From assembly GCA_037447655.1 (NCBI GenBank), contig JBBHKE010000973.1, positions 133,267-197,266 of the forward strand: a stretch of DNA of 64,000 nt, written 5' to 3'. Positions 13,501 through 26,800 of this stretch are shown piece by piece. Positions within the stretch are counted from its first letter, which is position 1. The number at the start of each line of letters is the position of its first letter. Source of the stretch: Zygnema cylindricum. Lineage: Eukaryota; Streptophyta; Zygnematophyceae; Zygnematales; Zygnemataceae. The notes under the pieces are model-generated. The model had not been told where the DNA came from. It made no database searches and worked only from the letters and a program-made list of their open reading frames with translations. A program made the translations under genes and the position numbers.

Positions 13501-15708
13501 GGGAAGAGATGAGAAAAGGAGCCCATATTTATGAGTTTGGAGATTCAGGAGGCGTCATTCTGATGGCTCGACATGGAACACAAGGGTCGACTACAGAAAT
13601 GCTTTACTCTCTTGATGAAGGCTTGAGTTGGGAAACGTTGAAGTTTGCGAAGGAAGAGGACGCTGTTGATATCTTGAATATCCGCGTGGAGCCTGACAAT
13701 ATGGGGAAAAAATTTATCGTACAGGTTTGGAGAAATCTTGCTTGTTTACTAGAATTTGCCATGCCATTTTCCTGGCTACACGTCGTATGTGAAAATTGGA
13801 AATCTGAGAGTAGCACTTGCAAAAAAAGAGTGGTACAGGGCGTGATGTTTCAATGGGTATTGTAATTTTAACAACCTCTGCATTTGACTATGCGAGCACA
13901 TTGTTGTAATGCTTATCGAATTAGTTGATACATCTAAGAATAGTAGCAAAGATGCTGTCCATTATATTATAACAGTGGATGCATTTTTAACATTCGGATC
14001 CATACGGTGAAGCTGGATAACTGTTCTGCAGAGTGATTTCATGTTAAGTGTAGGTAAATGGAATACCATGGTTGATAAATAGGGATTGGTTGGTATTATC
14101 TCCAGGGATTGAAGGTGGTCTCTGAAGAAGGCGCTGTACGTCAGGGAGTTCTGCTGGCTATCAACTTTGGAGAAGGGTTTTCCCAGTACAAACTTTGTGG
14201 GCCCAATGATTACGAAATGTGGACTCCATCACTTTCACGTTGCTTGCTTGGAGTAGGCATTGCTTACCAGCGGCAGGTAAGCCAAGGGAGAAAAGAGAAG
14301 GGGGCCAAATTGCCTTGCACATCAGAATACTTCACCTTTTCATTTTGGCCTAAGAGTTCAAAATTTGCTGAGGTGTATGTTCTCGCCTCTCGTTTGTCTC
14401 CTTCAGTTTTTTTTTCTCAGTCTTTTCCATTGTATGAATTGCCATGGGCTTGAAAGGGAATGTAAGTACAAAAGCCTCATTTGAGAAATGAGTGGCGTAC
14501 CATGTTCAACTACCGGGTAAAAACATAGCTGCTTTGTCCGACTCATTGATAACATCGTTGATTGTTATCCAGATGTTAGTCTAAATGCCGTAATACTTAC
14601 CGATCTTCTCAATTTTTTTTCCACCCCACCTTGCAATCAGTCAGTACAGTCTCCACCAGAAAAATGCAGTGACCTTTGCTTATGAATGGTTTTACCTTTT
14701 CTAGACAGTCATGCCATTGAGTTTTGGTATCATCGATCAATCATTCCATGGCCTTTGTGGTTTAAACCAGCCAATGGTTTTTTTTTGTGGCATGCTGTTT
14801 GACTTTAAACCTTCAACAAAAGGCTATCCTTTGAGAGTTGAGATGTAGTCATTATTGCATAAAGGCAGACTGAGAGGCTGCACACGATAGTGTAGGCATG
14901 TGGGCCATGCAAGGATGCAATTTTTGTCCCTGTTTGAACAAGTGCAGTTGCCTTACCTTTCCCCTTGACGTTTCGAAGGTTTGTGAGTTGATACATTTTT
15001 GGGGGATGGATTCCAATGTGGCCCGTAGAACAATTGCAATGGCAGGCTTAGATAAAACAACAAAGCTCTCGGTTATTTGACAGTCATTGCAATAGCTGCA
15101 TCATGATTTCATAAGACCGCATTTCCAAGGTTTTGGTTGGTTTCATCCATTTGACTCCGGTGGTCCGCTGGTGGTTTGTTCGTCTGCAGTATCGCACGTC
15201 CACATGCTGGAATGGAGACAAGTATGAAGTCCCTAAAAAAATGCTTCCGTGCACATGTTCAGATGCGGACTACCAATGTGACTTTGGAATGGAGGATGTC
15301 CACGGTACCTGTGTGCCTATTCTGGGATTTAAACCTGACAACTGTCCAGTTCTGGCTACCAAAAGCTATGTATTCAGTCCCAATAACAAGCGTCTAGTTG
15401 CAGGAGATATGTGTGCAAACTCATCCATACCCCTAGGCCGGTATGTGGTTACCCCCAAGCCCAGGCATTCAGGCTGGGCCATAATGTTGACTATAACTTG
15501 TCTTTTTGTAGTGGCGGGAGTTGGAGCTTTCGGATACTTGGCTTACTATGGCAAGATTCCCGATGAGTGGTTTTATCGAATTCCATTTTTAGAAAGATTG
15601 CGATACCGAAAGGTTCGGAGCAACTTCCAGTCCCTTGCAGATGACTTTGGACTCAGTGGCGGGGATGATGACTATGAGGCCTGCGAACTGGACCGAGGAC
15701 CATGGTGA
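4560..15708 (+). CDS. VPS10: VPS10/sortilin family receptor, 17 exons, 837 aa
   Basis: This is a type I membrane receptor that would carry luminal cargo between Golgi and endosomes. Exons: 4560-4646, 4864-4917, 5230-5316, 5769-5803, 6775-6860, 7928-8010, 8189-8260, 8844-8900, 9244-9288, 9676-9711, 10408-10602, 11103-11477, 11653-11724, 12408-12481, 13259-13724, 14106-14276, 15190-15708. Together they give 2,514 nt with every phase compatible and GT-AG borders. I see a signal peptide (1-24, MAFLVSVFCLLLICV), repeated Asp-box-like turns of the beta-propeller (WRSMDGGMTW, TKDFGNTW, SRDGGQSW, SLDEGLSW), the conserved CSLHLH near residue 480, and the 10CC module (CGPNDYEMW, CTCSDADYQCDFG). One membrane span lies near 760-785 and a 52-residue cytosolic tail follows. 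The length matches animal sortilins. The ATG is the first in frame and gives the signal peptide. Exons 4 and 5 are the least certain. Confidence 0.93.
6008..6042 (+). repeat. Double poly-G run in a sortilin intron
   Basis: Two long G runs separated by five T lie in the intron between exons 4 and 5. Such a tract can fold as a G-quadruplex in the transcript and is prone to length errors in sequencing, so its exact length is unreliable. Confidence 0.8.
7520..7673. repeat. Short inverted-repeat element in a sortilin intron
   Basis: The body (GCTAAATTAGAAT, then TTTAGTGTA.GGAGAC.TGG.AGATTGTA, then ATTAACACTAATAG) matches 47140-47315 in order and spacing. The ends are roughly inverted (CTAGTGTGAAT against ATTAACACTAATAG), as in a MITE of about 155 bp. 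It sits in the intron between exons 5 and 6, on no coding sequence. Confidence 0.6.
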
Positions 15709-18257
15709 GAAGGCCTTTTAAATGAGTATTAAACTTTATGACTCTACAAACTTGCTGTTATGAATTGGTGTGAAGTCATTTGTTGAATGCTCATTTGGCT
15801 GTTTGATTGAGTTTTAAAAGCCGAGGTCAAAGCTGAGGAGAAAGCTTAGCGAATTAACAGATCAGTTTTACATAGATGATCACTTTCAATTTATCTTCAC
15901 ATTGCCTCGATTTTCAAAATTCTCCCCCATAACTTTTTGTTTCACGTTTCTCCAACATCCTATTTCTTTCAGGGTCTTATCATTTTTTTTTGACACTAGA
16001 TATCTCCTAAACCTGTATAGAGGACAAGACTATAAGACATTGGTGTTTATTTTGTCTTTCACATGTTTAACTTAAAACTGGGTGAAAGTGTCATGCCAAA
16101 GTGCAAATTATTGTGAAATCTATATTATTACCACAATGTAATGTAAAATGTCCAATATTGTTGATTTTAGAAACGACATATGAAATGTGCTTCCAAGTGA
16201 GCTACAAAATATTCATTTTTAACATCTTTGATAATATATTGGTGAAGCTCTGAGTTATGACATCAGCTCTCATTTGCTATTTGGTAAAATTTCCATTCTC
16301 AGTCGTTGATAAAGGCAAATGATGTTTACCTTGTGATCTTGTTTCTGTGCTGCCAAAGTATGCTTTCTTGCAGTGTTGTCGGTACTCTCACTAAATTTAG
16401 GAATTGAACTATGCGTAGTTAACCCTCTAAATCAGTATCTGAGTTTGTTATGGAGTTAATGTTTAACAAAATATCTTCTTAATAATGGTTTATTAAGGAC
16501 TGATCATGAATTGCCTAGACTTGTACAACAGTGCTGGCGATTATATTTCTTTGACGGCAAATTTGCAATAAACTCATCATTCACTCCCCCCATGACCTTC
16601 TTTTCAAGTTTAACTTCAATATTGTCTTCTCTCTTTGTCTTTCTTGCTGCAGAGAAAATTAAGTGTGGGTTTTGCAGCGAGAGAGGTGCCCTTCTCATGG
16701 GATGCTACAGGACGTCTTCTTTTCTATGGGTTGTCATTCATGACCTCCTAAACCGACCATTGCAGTTACTGTGGACCGCATGCGAGATTATTTGTTGTTT
16801 TTAGTGGTGAGAGATCAAGCGCAGATATCCAACATCGATGCTAAGCCACAAAATTGCTCGTTAGATTCTTGCACCGGGCATTAACAGATTGGCTTGCGTT
16901 GTGATGTGTGGCTGGCACGCTGACTTGACCGTGAAGTCAACGTAATATGACGTGATGTGACATGCGTCCATGGCCATGAACTGATGTCCAGCCTGTAAGT
17001 CCTTCGCACGGTTACTACTGGAGTAACTGCTGCTTCTGCACTCTCGCAATCCCTGGGTACACAGTGCATTGCAAAGGGTAACTAGAGTCATCCGATTTAT
17101 GCCCTCCCTCTCTCCCTTAGCTGCTCCTGTTGTAAAGGAACAGAAGGGAAATTTGTTGCAAAGCAGGTTGATGTAGGCTGTATTTATGAGTATGGATAGG
17201 AGGAATGTCTTTTGCAGTTCGGCTTCATATCCTGATGGGAGATGTCGTTGGGCATCGATTTCTTGACCAAGTCTATTCTTTAATTCGTCCTGTTACTTGG
17301 TGAAATAGTTGTGGTGCAAGGTTCTTTTATGTCGTGCATACAGGTTACAATGCAGTTCATGGTCTTGCACTGTATCCAAACATTTTATTTTAACTACGTA
17401 TGTTCACCATTTAGTCTTTGTTATTTAAGTTGCCATGACTTTGGAAATAAAGAAAAATTAAATCTGGTCTGTCTCTATTCGTTTCGAAATATTTGTTTAA
17501 CAACTTCTCAAAGAGTAACATTTTAAATGATGTTAGAGGCTGATTTGAGTTCCTTGTTGGGTCAAAATGAGCTGCGATTGAGTTTCTTGAAGTGAGAATG
17601 ATTTAGTATCTAATCTCTTTTTAAGCCTAATGCCGAGGATTTACATTGCACTGTATGTTGAAAGCACGAAATAGAATGTGCGACTCAGGGGTGTCCACAG
17701 ATGTAGTACTATTATTGTTGACAGTATATAGAGGTACTTGGAGACTATCGTTTAAAGGATTAAGCTCATGAATAGGTTTCAGTATCTTCGTAGTTGATTA
17801 AGTTATTATTGTATTTTAAACAGGACTGCCGAAAGGATATGTGTGAGTTTGCCTTCTTGTTGTCAACCTGTTGCAAAACCATGTTAAACTTAAAAGTTGG
17901 TTCTGTTAAATATATCCTGTTGTCATGCGTAGATATGAAATGTTTGATGGTTATAACAATATTCTACTACCTCTTTATGCTACAGTGGCTATTGCTCTTG
18001 GAGTTAATCATTCTTAGTGATTGCTTTTCACCCCAAAATCATAATCTGCGGATCTAAACTCTGTCGTCTTCCTCTTCCTCACTACGTGACATCATCTACT
18101 ACTCGTCGCTATGTACCTGCGGACCGGGCCTGCAGCCGCCATGACCACTGGTGAAACCAGAGGTGCGACCCCCTATGTCATTACTAGCCTCTTTCCCCCC
18201 GTCCCATGAATCGCCAGACTGCCAATCCCCCCATGTAGCCAGTTCCAAAGTTCATAA
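15709..18257. other. 3' flank of the sortilin gene
   Basis: AT-rich sequence with no gene that I can support. It must contain the sortilin 3'UTR. ATTAAA lies 20 bases past the stop, which is too near to be convincing, and AATAAA occurs at 17446-17451. The small open frames near 16511, 17311 and 17794 have no recognisable content. Confidence 0.5.
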
Positions 18258-18297
18258 GCACGCGCACGCACATGCGCACGCACGCACGCACGCATTC
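18258..18297 (+). repeat. Alternating purine-pyrimidine GCAC microsatellite
   Basis: The run alternates purine and pyrimidine (GCACGCGCACGCAC type) and directly precedes the large CT tract. Sequences of this kind can adopt Z-DNA. Confidence 0.75.
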
Positions 18298-18299
18298 TA

Positions 18300-18880
18300 A
18301 CCCTCCTCCCCCCTCCCTCCTTCCCCTCCCCCTCCCCACTCCCCCTCCTCCCCCCTCCTCCCTCCTCCCTCCTCCCTCCTTCCCCTCCCCCTCCCCCCTC
18401 CCCCTCCTCCCCCTCCTCCCCCCCTCCTCCCCCCTCCTCCCCCCTCCCTCCTCCCTCCTCCCTCCTCCCTCCCCCCTCCCTCCTCCCTTCCCCCTCCCCC
18501 TCCCCCCTCCCTCTCCTCCCCCCTCCCTCCTCCCCCCTCCCCCCTCCCCCCCCTCCTCCCTCCTCCCTCCTCCCTCCCCCCTCCCCCCTCCCCCTCCCCC
18601 TCCCCCTCCCCCCTCCCCCTCCTCCCCCCTCCTCCCTCCTCCCCCCTCCTCCCTCCTCCCTCCTCCCTCCTCCCTCCTCCCTCCTCCCTCCCCCCTCCCC
18701 CCTCCCCCTCCCCCTCCCCCTCCCCCCTCCCCCTCCTCCCCCCTCCTCCCTCCTCCCCCCTCCTCCCTCCTCCCTCCTCCCTCCTCCCTCCTCCCTCCTC
18801 CCTCCTCCCTCCTCCCTACTCCCTCCCCCCTCCCCCCTCCCGCCTCCCCCCTCCCGCCTCCCCCCTCCGGAGGGGGAGGG
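18300..18880 (+). repeat. Polypyrimidine tract (CCCTCC-type), about 580 bp
   Basis: The tract is almost pure C and T on this strand, made of CCCTCC, CTCCTCC and CCCCCT units with a longer internal duplication (the 18590-18690 pattern recurs at about 18700-18800). It ends in a GC palindrome around CTCCGGAG near 18867. Open frames on both strands (proline/serine-rich forward, glycine/arginine/glutamate-rich reverse) are by-products of composition. It lies in the convergent intergenic region between the sortilin and VPS13B genes. Confidence 0.95.
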
Positions 18881-18899
18881 TTATCCAGTTTCCATTCCA

Positions 18900-20514
18900 A
18901 CTCTCTTCTTTTGTTTCCATTTGTTTGTCATCGTGCTTCCTTTAGAAAGTCTTACCATCGTTTTGTTAAACATTTACTCATGGTTGTAGAGAGTACTAAA
19001 AGTTGAAAAGGTATTAAAGTTACAATGACATTATACGAGGGCATGACCAACAATCCATATTGACTGTCTCAACATCAGCTCGTGCAATGAGCACCCAAAT
19101 AGACAAAAGATACCAAGTGCTGCAAAAATATACCATCTGGCGGACAATTGGGCACAACTCCTTCTCCAGTATATCTTGACAAATTGGATTTTTTCAGATC
19201 TATGCCATTGCTTTACCTTCAATAATGTTTGCTACGAAAACTCATAGCTAAATGTTCCGTATTAAATAAAACTTTGAACAATATGAATTTCTGTTGAATA
19301 TTTTAACTACGGTCATGACAATGCTTCACTTCATCGTTCGGGAACATGGGTTGCGTCATGTACCATAGCCATCTTCTTTACCTATAGGCTATTCATGAAT
19401 CACATGCGAGTACCTTCACAATTGCTCAAGTGATCAAAAATCACTGTCAGAGTAAATATTTGTTTTTCTGCATGGGTTATCGCGTGTTTCACATGCGCGC
19501 AAACTTCAAACTGAAAGCAAGTGTTCTAAATCAGAGGTCAACACATGCCTATCAAAATTTCACACCTTGACTTATTAATTCCCAACTTTCATGTGTTCCT
19601 ATTTAGCAACAAAGTGTTCACCAAGTTAGATTCGATCACCTATGTGCATATTGGTAGTTATGCACCTCAAGCTCACTAATCACACAGATGAGACACAGTC
19701 AGATACTAAGAAATAAAATTTTGCAACACTTAAAAAATTGAGAAGCAAACACAAACATTATATGCGAGAATCGACAGGATCCTTGAGCAAGTTATTTTCT
19801 ATGCCAATACCAGTTGTACAAACAACGTCTTTTACATCAGGGGCAGCTCAGAAACTTAAAAATAGACAAATGCTTGTCAAAACGTAGCACATCACTCAGG
19901 AGAAAATGCACTGAACATCGAAATTTGTTATCACCCAGAAAACAGGAACAGGGTGTAAGAAGCAGCATGGTCGCTAGTTTATGTAAAAACCAGCTCGGAA
20001 AGCATGGGGACCCACCCTCAAAGGGAAAAATGGCAGTTACACAAATCCCACCAGGACCTGGTTATTCTCAACTCTAAAGCGAAGAAGATAATCTTACAGC
20101 TCCTATCTACACTAATTATTGTACTGGAGATACACTCGGTAGGAATCCTCACCTAATGGACAACATAGTGGCTAGAAGATTAACAATGGGGCTTTCCGGC
20201 ACAAATCCCGAGATTTTTTTTTGTAGACTACAAACCTGTGGTACGTCACAATTAACGACAGACCTTGGCACCAACAACTCCATTACCACAGAAAAGAGAA
20301 GAAAAAAAACATATGTCAAGAACAACTAAATCCTAGGCAAACTTACGAGCTTTCTAATGGGATAAACATGTGGCCTGTCTTCCGGCTGAGATTAAATCAA
20401 AAATGGGTTACGAGTGTTGAACCTTGAAAAATTTGCAAATAAACCATTTACCTCTCAGCTGGAGCAGGTTTCCACAAAATAAACAAGCTGAGCCTCCTGA
20501 GCACCTCGAGAAGG
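18900..20514. other. Intergenic sequence downstream of VPS13B
   Basis: No gene is supported. The sequence is AT-rich, with short frames and no family signals. VPS13B transcripts probably end at the right edge of this stretch. Confidence 0.5.
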
Positions 20515-20520
20515 TTTATT
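20515..20520 (-). promoter_or_regulatory. Candidate polyadenylation signal of VPS13B
   Basis: AATAAA reads on the minus strand about 35 bases after a plausible 3'UTR splice acceptor (TTCTTTTCCAG ending at 20553). It fits as the end of the VPS13B transcript, but a hexamer is weak evidence by itself. Confidence 0.35.
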
Positions 20521-20552
20521 AGGTTAGGTTTATACCTTTAGGTTTCAGAAGC

Positions 20553-20819
20553 CTGGAAAAGAAAGCACAGATGTACTGACAGTCACTACCCTAAAAGAAA
20601 CCCTTTGCAGAACTTAGTCCAAAACATAGACGAATGTGGGCACAAGGGACATGAAAACCTAGCAAAGGAGCTAGGGGTGAAGGAAAAAAAAGAGAAGACA
20701 GTATATGGAAGCGAGAGTAGGAGAGAGCAGCAAATAATAAAAACAAGAGGTACAACAAGAGGAAAAACTCCACCTCGTTATAGAGTTTTAATGAAAATCT
20801 GAGCCATTCCAGGACTTAC
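20553..20819 (-). other. Probable 3'UTR intron of VPS13B
   Basis: The last coding exon reaches its stop at 20884. The message can then continue to CTAAG|GTAAGT (donor at 20819-20818) and resume after TTTCTTTTCCAG at 20552. Both sites match consensus well. An intron about 65 nt after the stop codon could expose the message to nonsense-mediated decay. Confidence 0.45.
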
Positions 20820-20883
20820 CTTAGAATTTTTTCCAGCGAGTGCATCCACACTAAAGCAGATCTGATCAGAGTGGTTTCTAGCT

Positions 20884-23800
20884 TTAGTTGGATCGATGTC
20901 CTGCCACAGCTCGGCGAAGCTTTGGAAGCCACGCCAACCAAGCATTTTCTTCAAAATTTATACACAGTTTAGTGGTTTCCTTGACTCTCGAAAGGTCGCC
21001 AGGAAGATGAGAACCAGGATCAGTCAACTTCTCCTCCTCCTTCCGAACAAGCGTAACAGTATGGCTTGCCGAATCTTCACTCATTTCAACATCTTGAAGT
21101 GGAAATCGAGCTACGTGGATCACACCACCATTTTCTAGCACGTGTACAGCCACATGACTTAAGAGAAGAACTGGACGGTGCAAACGGAAAAGTTGGTTTT
21201 GATCAATCTTGGTGAGAACAGCTGTGACCACCTCCAAATGGCTCAAATACCTGCATTCCAATAGACGACCACAAATTCAGGAGGAAGCAAGACACAGAAG
21301 AGTTTACTTCCAGAAAAAAGGTGATAACTATCGTTTAATTGATGATGGTAGCTAACATATAGGGAGTCCAAGTCGAAGACAAGCCAAAGGTCCTTCTTTG
21401 AACACATTCTACCTTTCTGAAGTCCCAGCAAGTATATGACGTTTAAATCGCCACAAGGAACTCCGAGATGTATGACGGCGAAACAACGGTGCCAGTCGGC
21501 GTCGTTTTTGTCTGCGTGACTGTTGCTCACTTGTCTCTCCAGCCAATAGAAGGCTCCCACAAGATAAAGACCGCGGAATAGGTTCGGAAGCTGACCCCAA
21601 AAGTCCCTGAGAGGTGTACGCAACAAGTTGGAGAGCTCCACTGACACGGATGGCAATTGCCCCAACCAAGCCCTGCATCTCATTCTTTATGTCATGTCAG
21701 AATTGAGCCTTACATGATCATGTGAGCAAATACAGAAGCCTCTCGCACACATTCTAACAACTGGACAGATGAAGATACTTCTGACTTGACCTGGATGACA
21801 GTCTATCTCAACCTTCAGGATTATCCAGTTGACCAATCAGTGTCCATTCATACTTGAAGCCATGACAACAAATGCTTTAAAAACGTTGCATAAGAGATGG
21901 CAGAACGCTAAGGGAAAAGAGTGATCGCTCATTTTAAAATCTACCCCAATCATGAATTGCTGATGAAACAACCTGGCCGACATGGGTGCCGCTAAGTCAA
22001 TTCATTACATCCGCGTCCAAAGACGCTCCGAATGAAGGCAAAGATAACAGAAAAAACTAACCTTACTGGCTCCCAGAAGCGACCTCCTCCCTCGTTGGAC
22101 AACGCCTTTAGCAGGAGTGATGGCAAGCTCTCTTCTTTTCACAGTTTCCTGACTTAATCCTGGAGCTCTAGGAGAAGGGCGCCTGCGAGTCCCGACTGCA
22201 CAGGTTCGTTCTAACATTCGCGCCAAACTAGAGCTGAAGCCAGCAATAGAGCTCAGGGTCCAATAAGACATGTGTCGGACTAAAGAGACACCTCCCATTC
22301 CTAAACCAAGAAGGAAACCATGGGGACCGACCTGAAAACCCTCTAGGGGCAAAGTAATCAAGTCCCGTAAACCTGCCTGTACTCTCTTCACCAGTCCAGA
22401 AGGGTTAAAAATGATATCTAAAGAGCCTACAACGTGGAGGTTATTAAGTATACCCTCTGTAACATAGTGAGCCAATAAGCCACGAAAGAGAACCATAGAT
22501 GGAAAAAGAGCATCCTTGAGCTTGAGTGAGGGCAGCGAAACAGTTGAGCGGTTAACATCAAGGACCCAAGGCCTCGAGACATGCACAGTTACAATCAGGT
22601 TAATGGCTCCTGCTTCGAGCTTTTCTATGAACAACCTCGGCTGCGCCAATGCAAGATCTGCCTGGCGGTTGGGCGCAGTTCCCGCCGGCTTGACAGAATC
22701 TGAGAGGTGAATTCTGTGAAGCAGTTGTCTCCTCTTACCCTCTGTGGCGCCAGGAGACATTCGTCTGAATACATCTTGAACCCTCTGTATAGCCGATAGA
22801 AGGCAATCGTCAACATTCAGAAGCAGTGGGCAAAGCTCCACTGACACATATTTGATCCACACTAAAGAGTCAGCTAGATCGGTTTCTTGCATACAACCGC
22901 CTAGTGAGATACGAAATGCTGAGCTGCCCAGTAAGCTTTTTCCCGTCTCTGCCCTCGAAGACTTTCCAACAGAAGGATCCAGCTGAGCAGAGAAATCACT
23001 GGTAAGAATAACAGGGAACTCAGCATTTTCTAAAAGGCTGTCAACTTGAATAAGCTCTGCCGAGATGGTACTTCCAAATGAAATCACTGAAGGGAGAGGA
23101 AGGGGTGGCACATCAACCTTGCGAAATACATGAAAACAAAGGCCTTCGATGGAAATCACTGCAACTTCTGTTGTCAAATCTTCATTTATGTCATCCTCCT
23201 TCCACTGTGATTCCTGGGCCCTCGCATTATGCCGCTCGACATCCCAAATTGATAGACGAAGTTTTGAAACTGCGAAATTCATTGTCATCTTCCAGCCATC
23301 AGCAGGTGTGGAAGAAATCTCAAGGCCATCTGATCTTGTCTGCAGTACAGGCTCAACCTGCAAAAAAAAAGTTGGTCCCTGCTGGAAAATTTTTACATTG
23401 AGTGATAACATTTTCCCGTTTTCTTCCACTGGTTCGCAATGAATAACCCTGTGATCTGCTGCAACAAGCTTTATCGGGTCAGACCAGTCATGTCCACCAG
23501 GCCGAAACAAAAAGTAGACAGTATCTTCTTCTCGTTTCATATGCTGGAGAAGGGCATCATCCATAATCTCCTCATACCCTCCTCCCAAACCAGTGGAAGC
23601 ATCTCGCCGAAACCATTCTGAACCCACAGAGGCGTTTGGAGCTGTTCCGCTAATATCCTCCTCAGACGGGTCCTTTCCCGAGCACCAATTATAGTCCAAT
23701 CTCCCATGGGGACCAACAATTCCCACTAACCCCTCCCCGATTGCGCTGCATACTTCCAAAGGGAATTCTGTGTTATTGATGACAATCGAGGGAGGTTGCT

Positions 23801-26800
23801 TATCATGGAAAAGCAGCAAATGGACCTGTTGGTTAGAGATAAGGACACTGCAGGTCAACAAAAAATCATGAGTAACCCCAGGACCATCTGGAATCAGGAT
23901 CCGTTGGCTCAGACAGAATTTAGACAAATCCAGTGGGCTTGACCATCCAGAATCAACAACTGGGCCAACATTATCCCCTTGACAACGGGTTCTTGCAAAA
24001 CGAACCAAATACTTGAAAGAAAAATCTGTAGTGTTCCCCACAGAAGACCGCTGACGAGGTTGAGGAAGAGAATTGCGACCCTGCGCTCTTGGGAATGCTA
24101 TTAATGGTGCAAGCCGTGCCCCATCTTCACAGGGCATAAGGGCCACTTGACCTGGCTTAGGAGAGGAAGTTGTCGGTCCAGATGGTGTATCACCCACTGA
24201 GAGACAAAGATCCCACCCTGTCAAATTGGATACAATCATTTGGGGGTACACGGACAGGTGGCAACAGTGGTAGGCAGGCCCATGTCCATTGTCTTCTGCA
24301 TCGCCAAGTCTGAACAGGAACAGGTGTGCAAAAGAACACACAGAGGAAACCGAAAAATAATGCACTTATGTTAGAAATTTCAGCTGGTCTTGTTTAAGAT
24401 CTAGCTAATGCATTGGTAAAGGCATCATCAGAAGGATGAAAAAAAGGGAAGGAAAAATGCAGACCTTCTAAAAAAATGTGACATCAATGGCTTCCTTGAG
24501 AGGAGTTCAAGACACACTTTTAAAGAAAAAACTAAACTAAAACAGTAAAAAATTGGCTGCGAACTTTGCCTAACACGGGACAGTACTGAAGAACGAAGCA
24601 AGAGTGACCGCTTCCTCACTCACAGATAGGAAGTGGAATATTCACATTGTCTTTTAGAAGCAGAAGCTGAACTCTTCAGAACTGGTAGAAAGAATCTACC
24701 AAACCATGAGTTTCTTGTATGATGGATTCAGATGATTTGCCAAGGTCCTTGGCCAGAATAGTAATAAACAATTACCTCACAATAGAGATGCGCACAAGGA
24801 AACGGCATTCCATAGGTCCATCCTCAGACACCGCCAAAATAGCAACCTCAGTGATCCCTTCCACATCAGCCGTTAAAGGCGCTGACCATGCCCAGCCACC
24901 CCCATTGAGCTTCCTGCCCATTGTTCCTGGCGGTGGCCCTGGCACTTGAGCTGCGGTATTTTGCAAACTGTTGCTTCCAACTGCCGCTTCAAGCCCAAAT
25001 CGCACCCCAATTCGTGCCCTGCGTGTCGGATTTCTCCGCCCATCAGTCCCGTGCCAAGCAAACGGAACTTTTTCCCCCGGCAATGCAGCAGCAGACATCG
25101 AAGCATCTCCTCGCAAAACATCAGCAGCCACCGCAACTTCTACAGGAAGAAAGTTGTGTAGGACAGCAATAGGCAGTAAAGATAAAAGCACCGACGGAAC
25201 GCCGTCATCGTATACACGTGAAACTAAGGCACAGGAAAGAACCTGCAAGCAATTTGCAAAAATCAGGAAAAGAAGAAGAAACCAAAAGGCATGCCAAGAT
25301 CGGAATGCCTTAGCTTCCTAGACAATGAGTTACAGCTTCCTGTAACTTCTCTCGGCAAGAATAGTATTTGTACAGTTTACACCCCCCATACTTTTTGATG
25401 TTTTTCACAAAGGTAAAAGCCAATGTGAAGACTCACGCGTGAATTGTGCTGGTTTATTGAAACTAGTTGCAAAGTACGGTGATGCCCCACAGCAGGTATT
25501 TCCAACTCTCGTCCTAATTCTCCACTTGATTCACCTTCAGTTCGCCAAGCTGTCAGCATAAAAAAGGCTGACCAAATCCCTGTCTTCTCCATCTCCGTTT
25601 TCAGGTCCCTAGCATCACTTTCTGCTGCGTGAGTGTTCTTCTTCATTTCTGTCCCGCTTCCTACGGAATGACCACCTGAGTAGCTAGCAGGGGACAGGTT
25701 TAGCCCTGAGTGTGACCTGCAAGCTATGCGGTCTACACCAGATGAAACCACATCTAAAGCTCGCTCCTGTTCTATGTCAATTTCAACAGTAGAAGAAGAC
25801 CCATCACCACGCTCAAGCTTGACGTCCAGAGGTAAAGAAAGCCCATTGTAGAAGAAGAAGAGAGGCCAAACAGTTAAATTTATCTGCCCACCATTTTCCT
25901 CTTTTGGACCAAGTACCTGAAGCCAGAGGCAGGGTCTCTTTGACTGCATTTCCACCTCACAATTGGGCCACTCGAAACATCCTCCTGTGCTTAACAAACA
26001 ATTAGCTTCAAAAGCTTCATCGATACTGCTTGGGTCCTTGATGTTTGCCCATGTAGACCAGCTGTCCCTCCCATCAACGAGGACCCTTACTTGCCTATTA
26101 CCTTCAACTCCTGGTTCAGACACTTCACTATCTTCTGTCTTTGAAACAAGAAGCAAATCATGTCCTCTGTTGCCTACAACGTCATCATCAGAAAGTGACG
26201 CAGCAAGCAGCATGATGCCATCATTGCCAGCTTCTATTGCAGTTTGAAAAGCCTCCTGATTGTGTAACCCAGCTAATGATTCAGACACGGAGGTAGGAGT
26301 TGGTATAAAGCCTCTAAATTGCACGAGGAGCTTAGTTGCAGTCCTATTCAATAAGCGATAAGCAGGCCGAACGACGACATGCCACTTCGCGGAACTTCCC
26401 TGGTGAATCTGAATGGCAACTGTGAGCTTTTGCGACGAGTTCACGTGCAAGCCCCGCCGTAAAACGTAATTGTGGTCCACCGAAAATGGATCACACCATA
26501 GTTGCTCTGGCCAAGGGGGTTGAATTACACCATCACAAGGAATATCTTCAGCTGCTGCCAAACCAAATGATGGCACACAAATTTGAATCTGCTTTGTTGC
26601 ACCAGGCAAGAGGGTCGGAGGCGCTCTCCAAGAGTACGAATAGAATCCACAACCTGGAACAACAATCAGCTCCTCGACGCCAGTTTGTCCGAATGCTAAA
26701 GGAAAAGGACAAGCGTTTTCTATCTCATAACCCGTCTGCTGCTCATCCCTTGTGGGCCACACTCGTTTTCTGGCCATGGGTGCTTGTGTATCCACTCGAT

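Noticed and set aside
18184-19006. Long proline/serine-rich and glycine/arginine-rich open frames over the CT tract
   Set aside because: Simple-sequence DNA keeps frames open on both strands. There is no non-repetitive domain or supported start, and the frames lie in an intergenic repeat.
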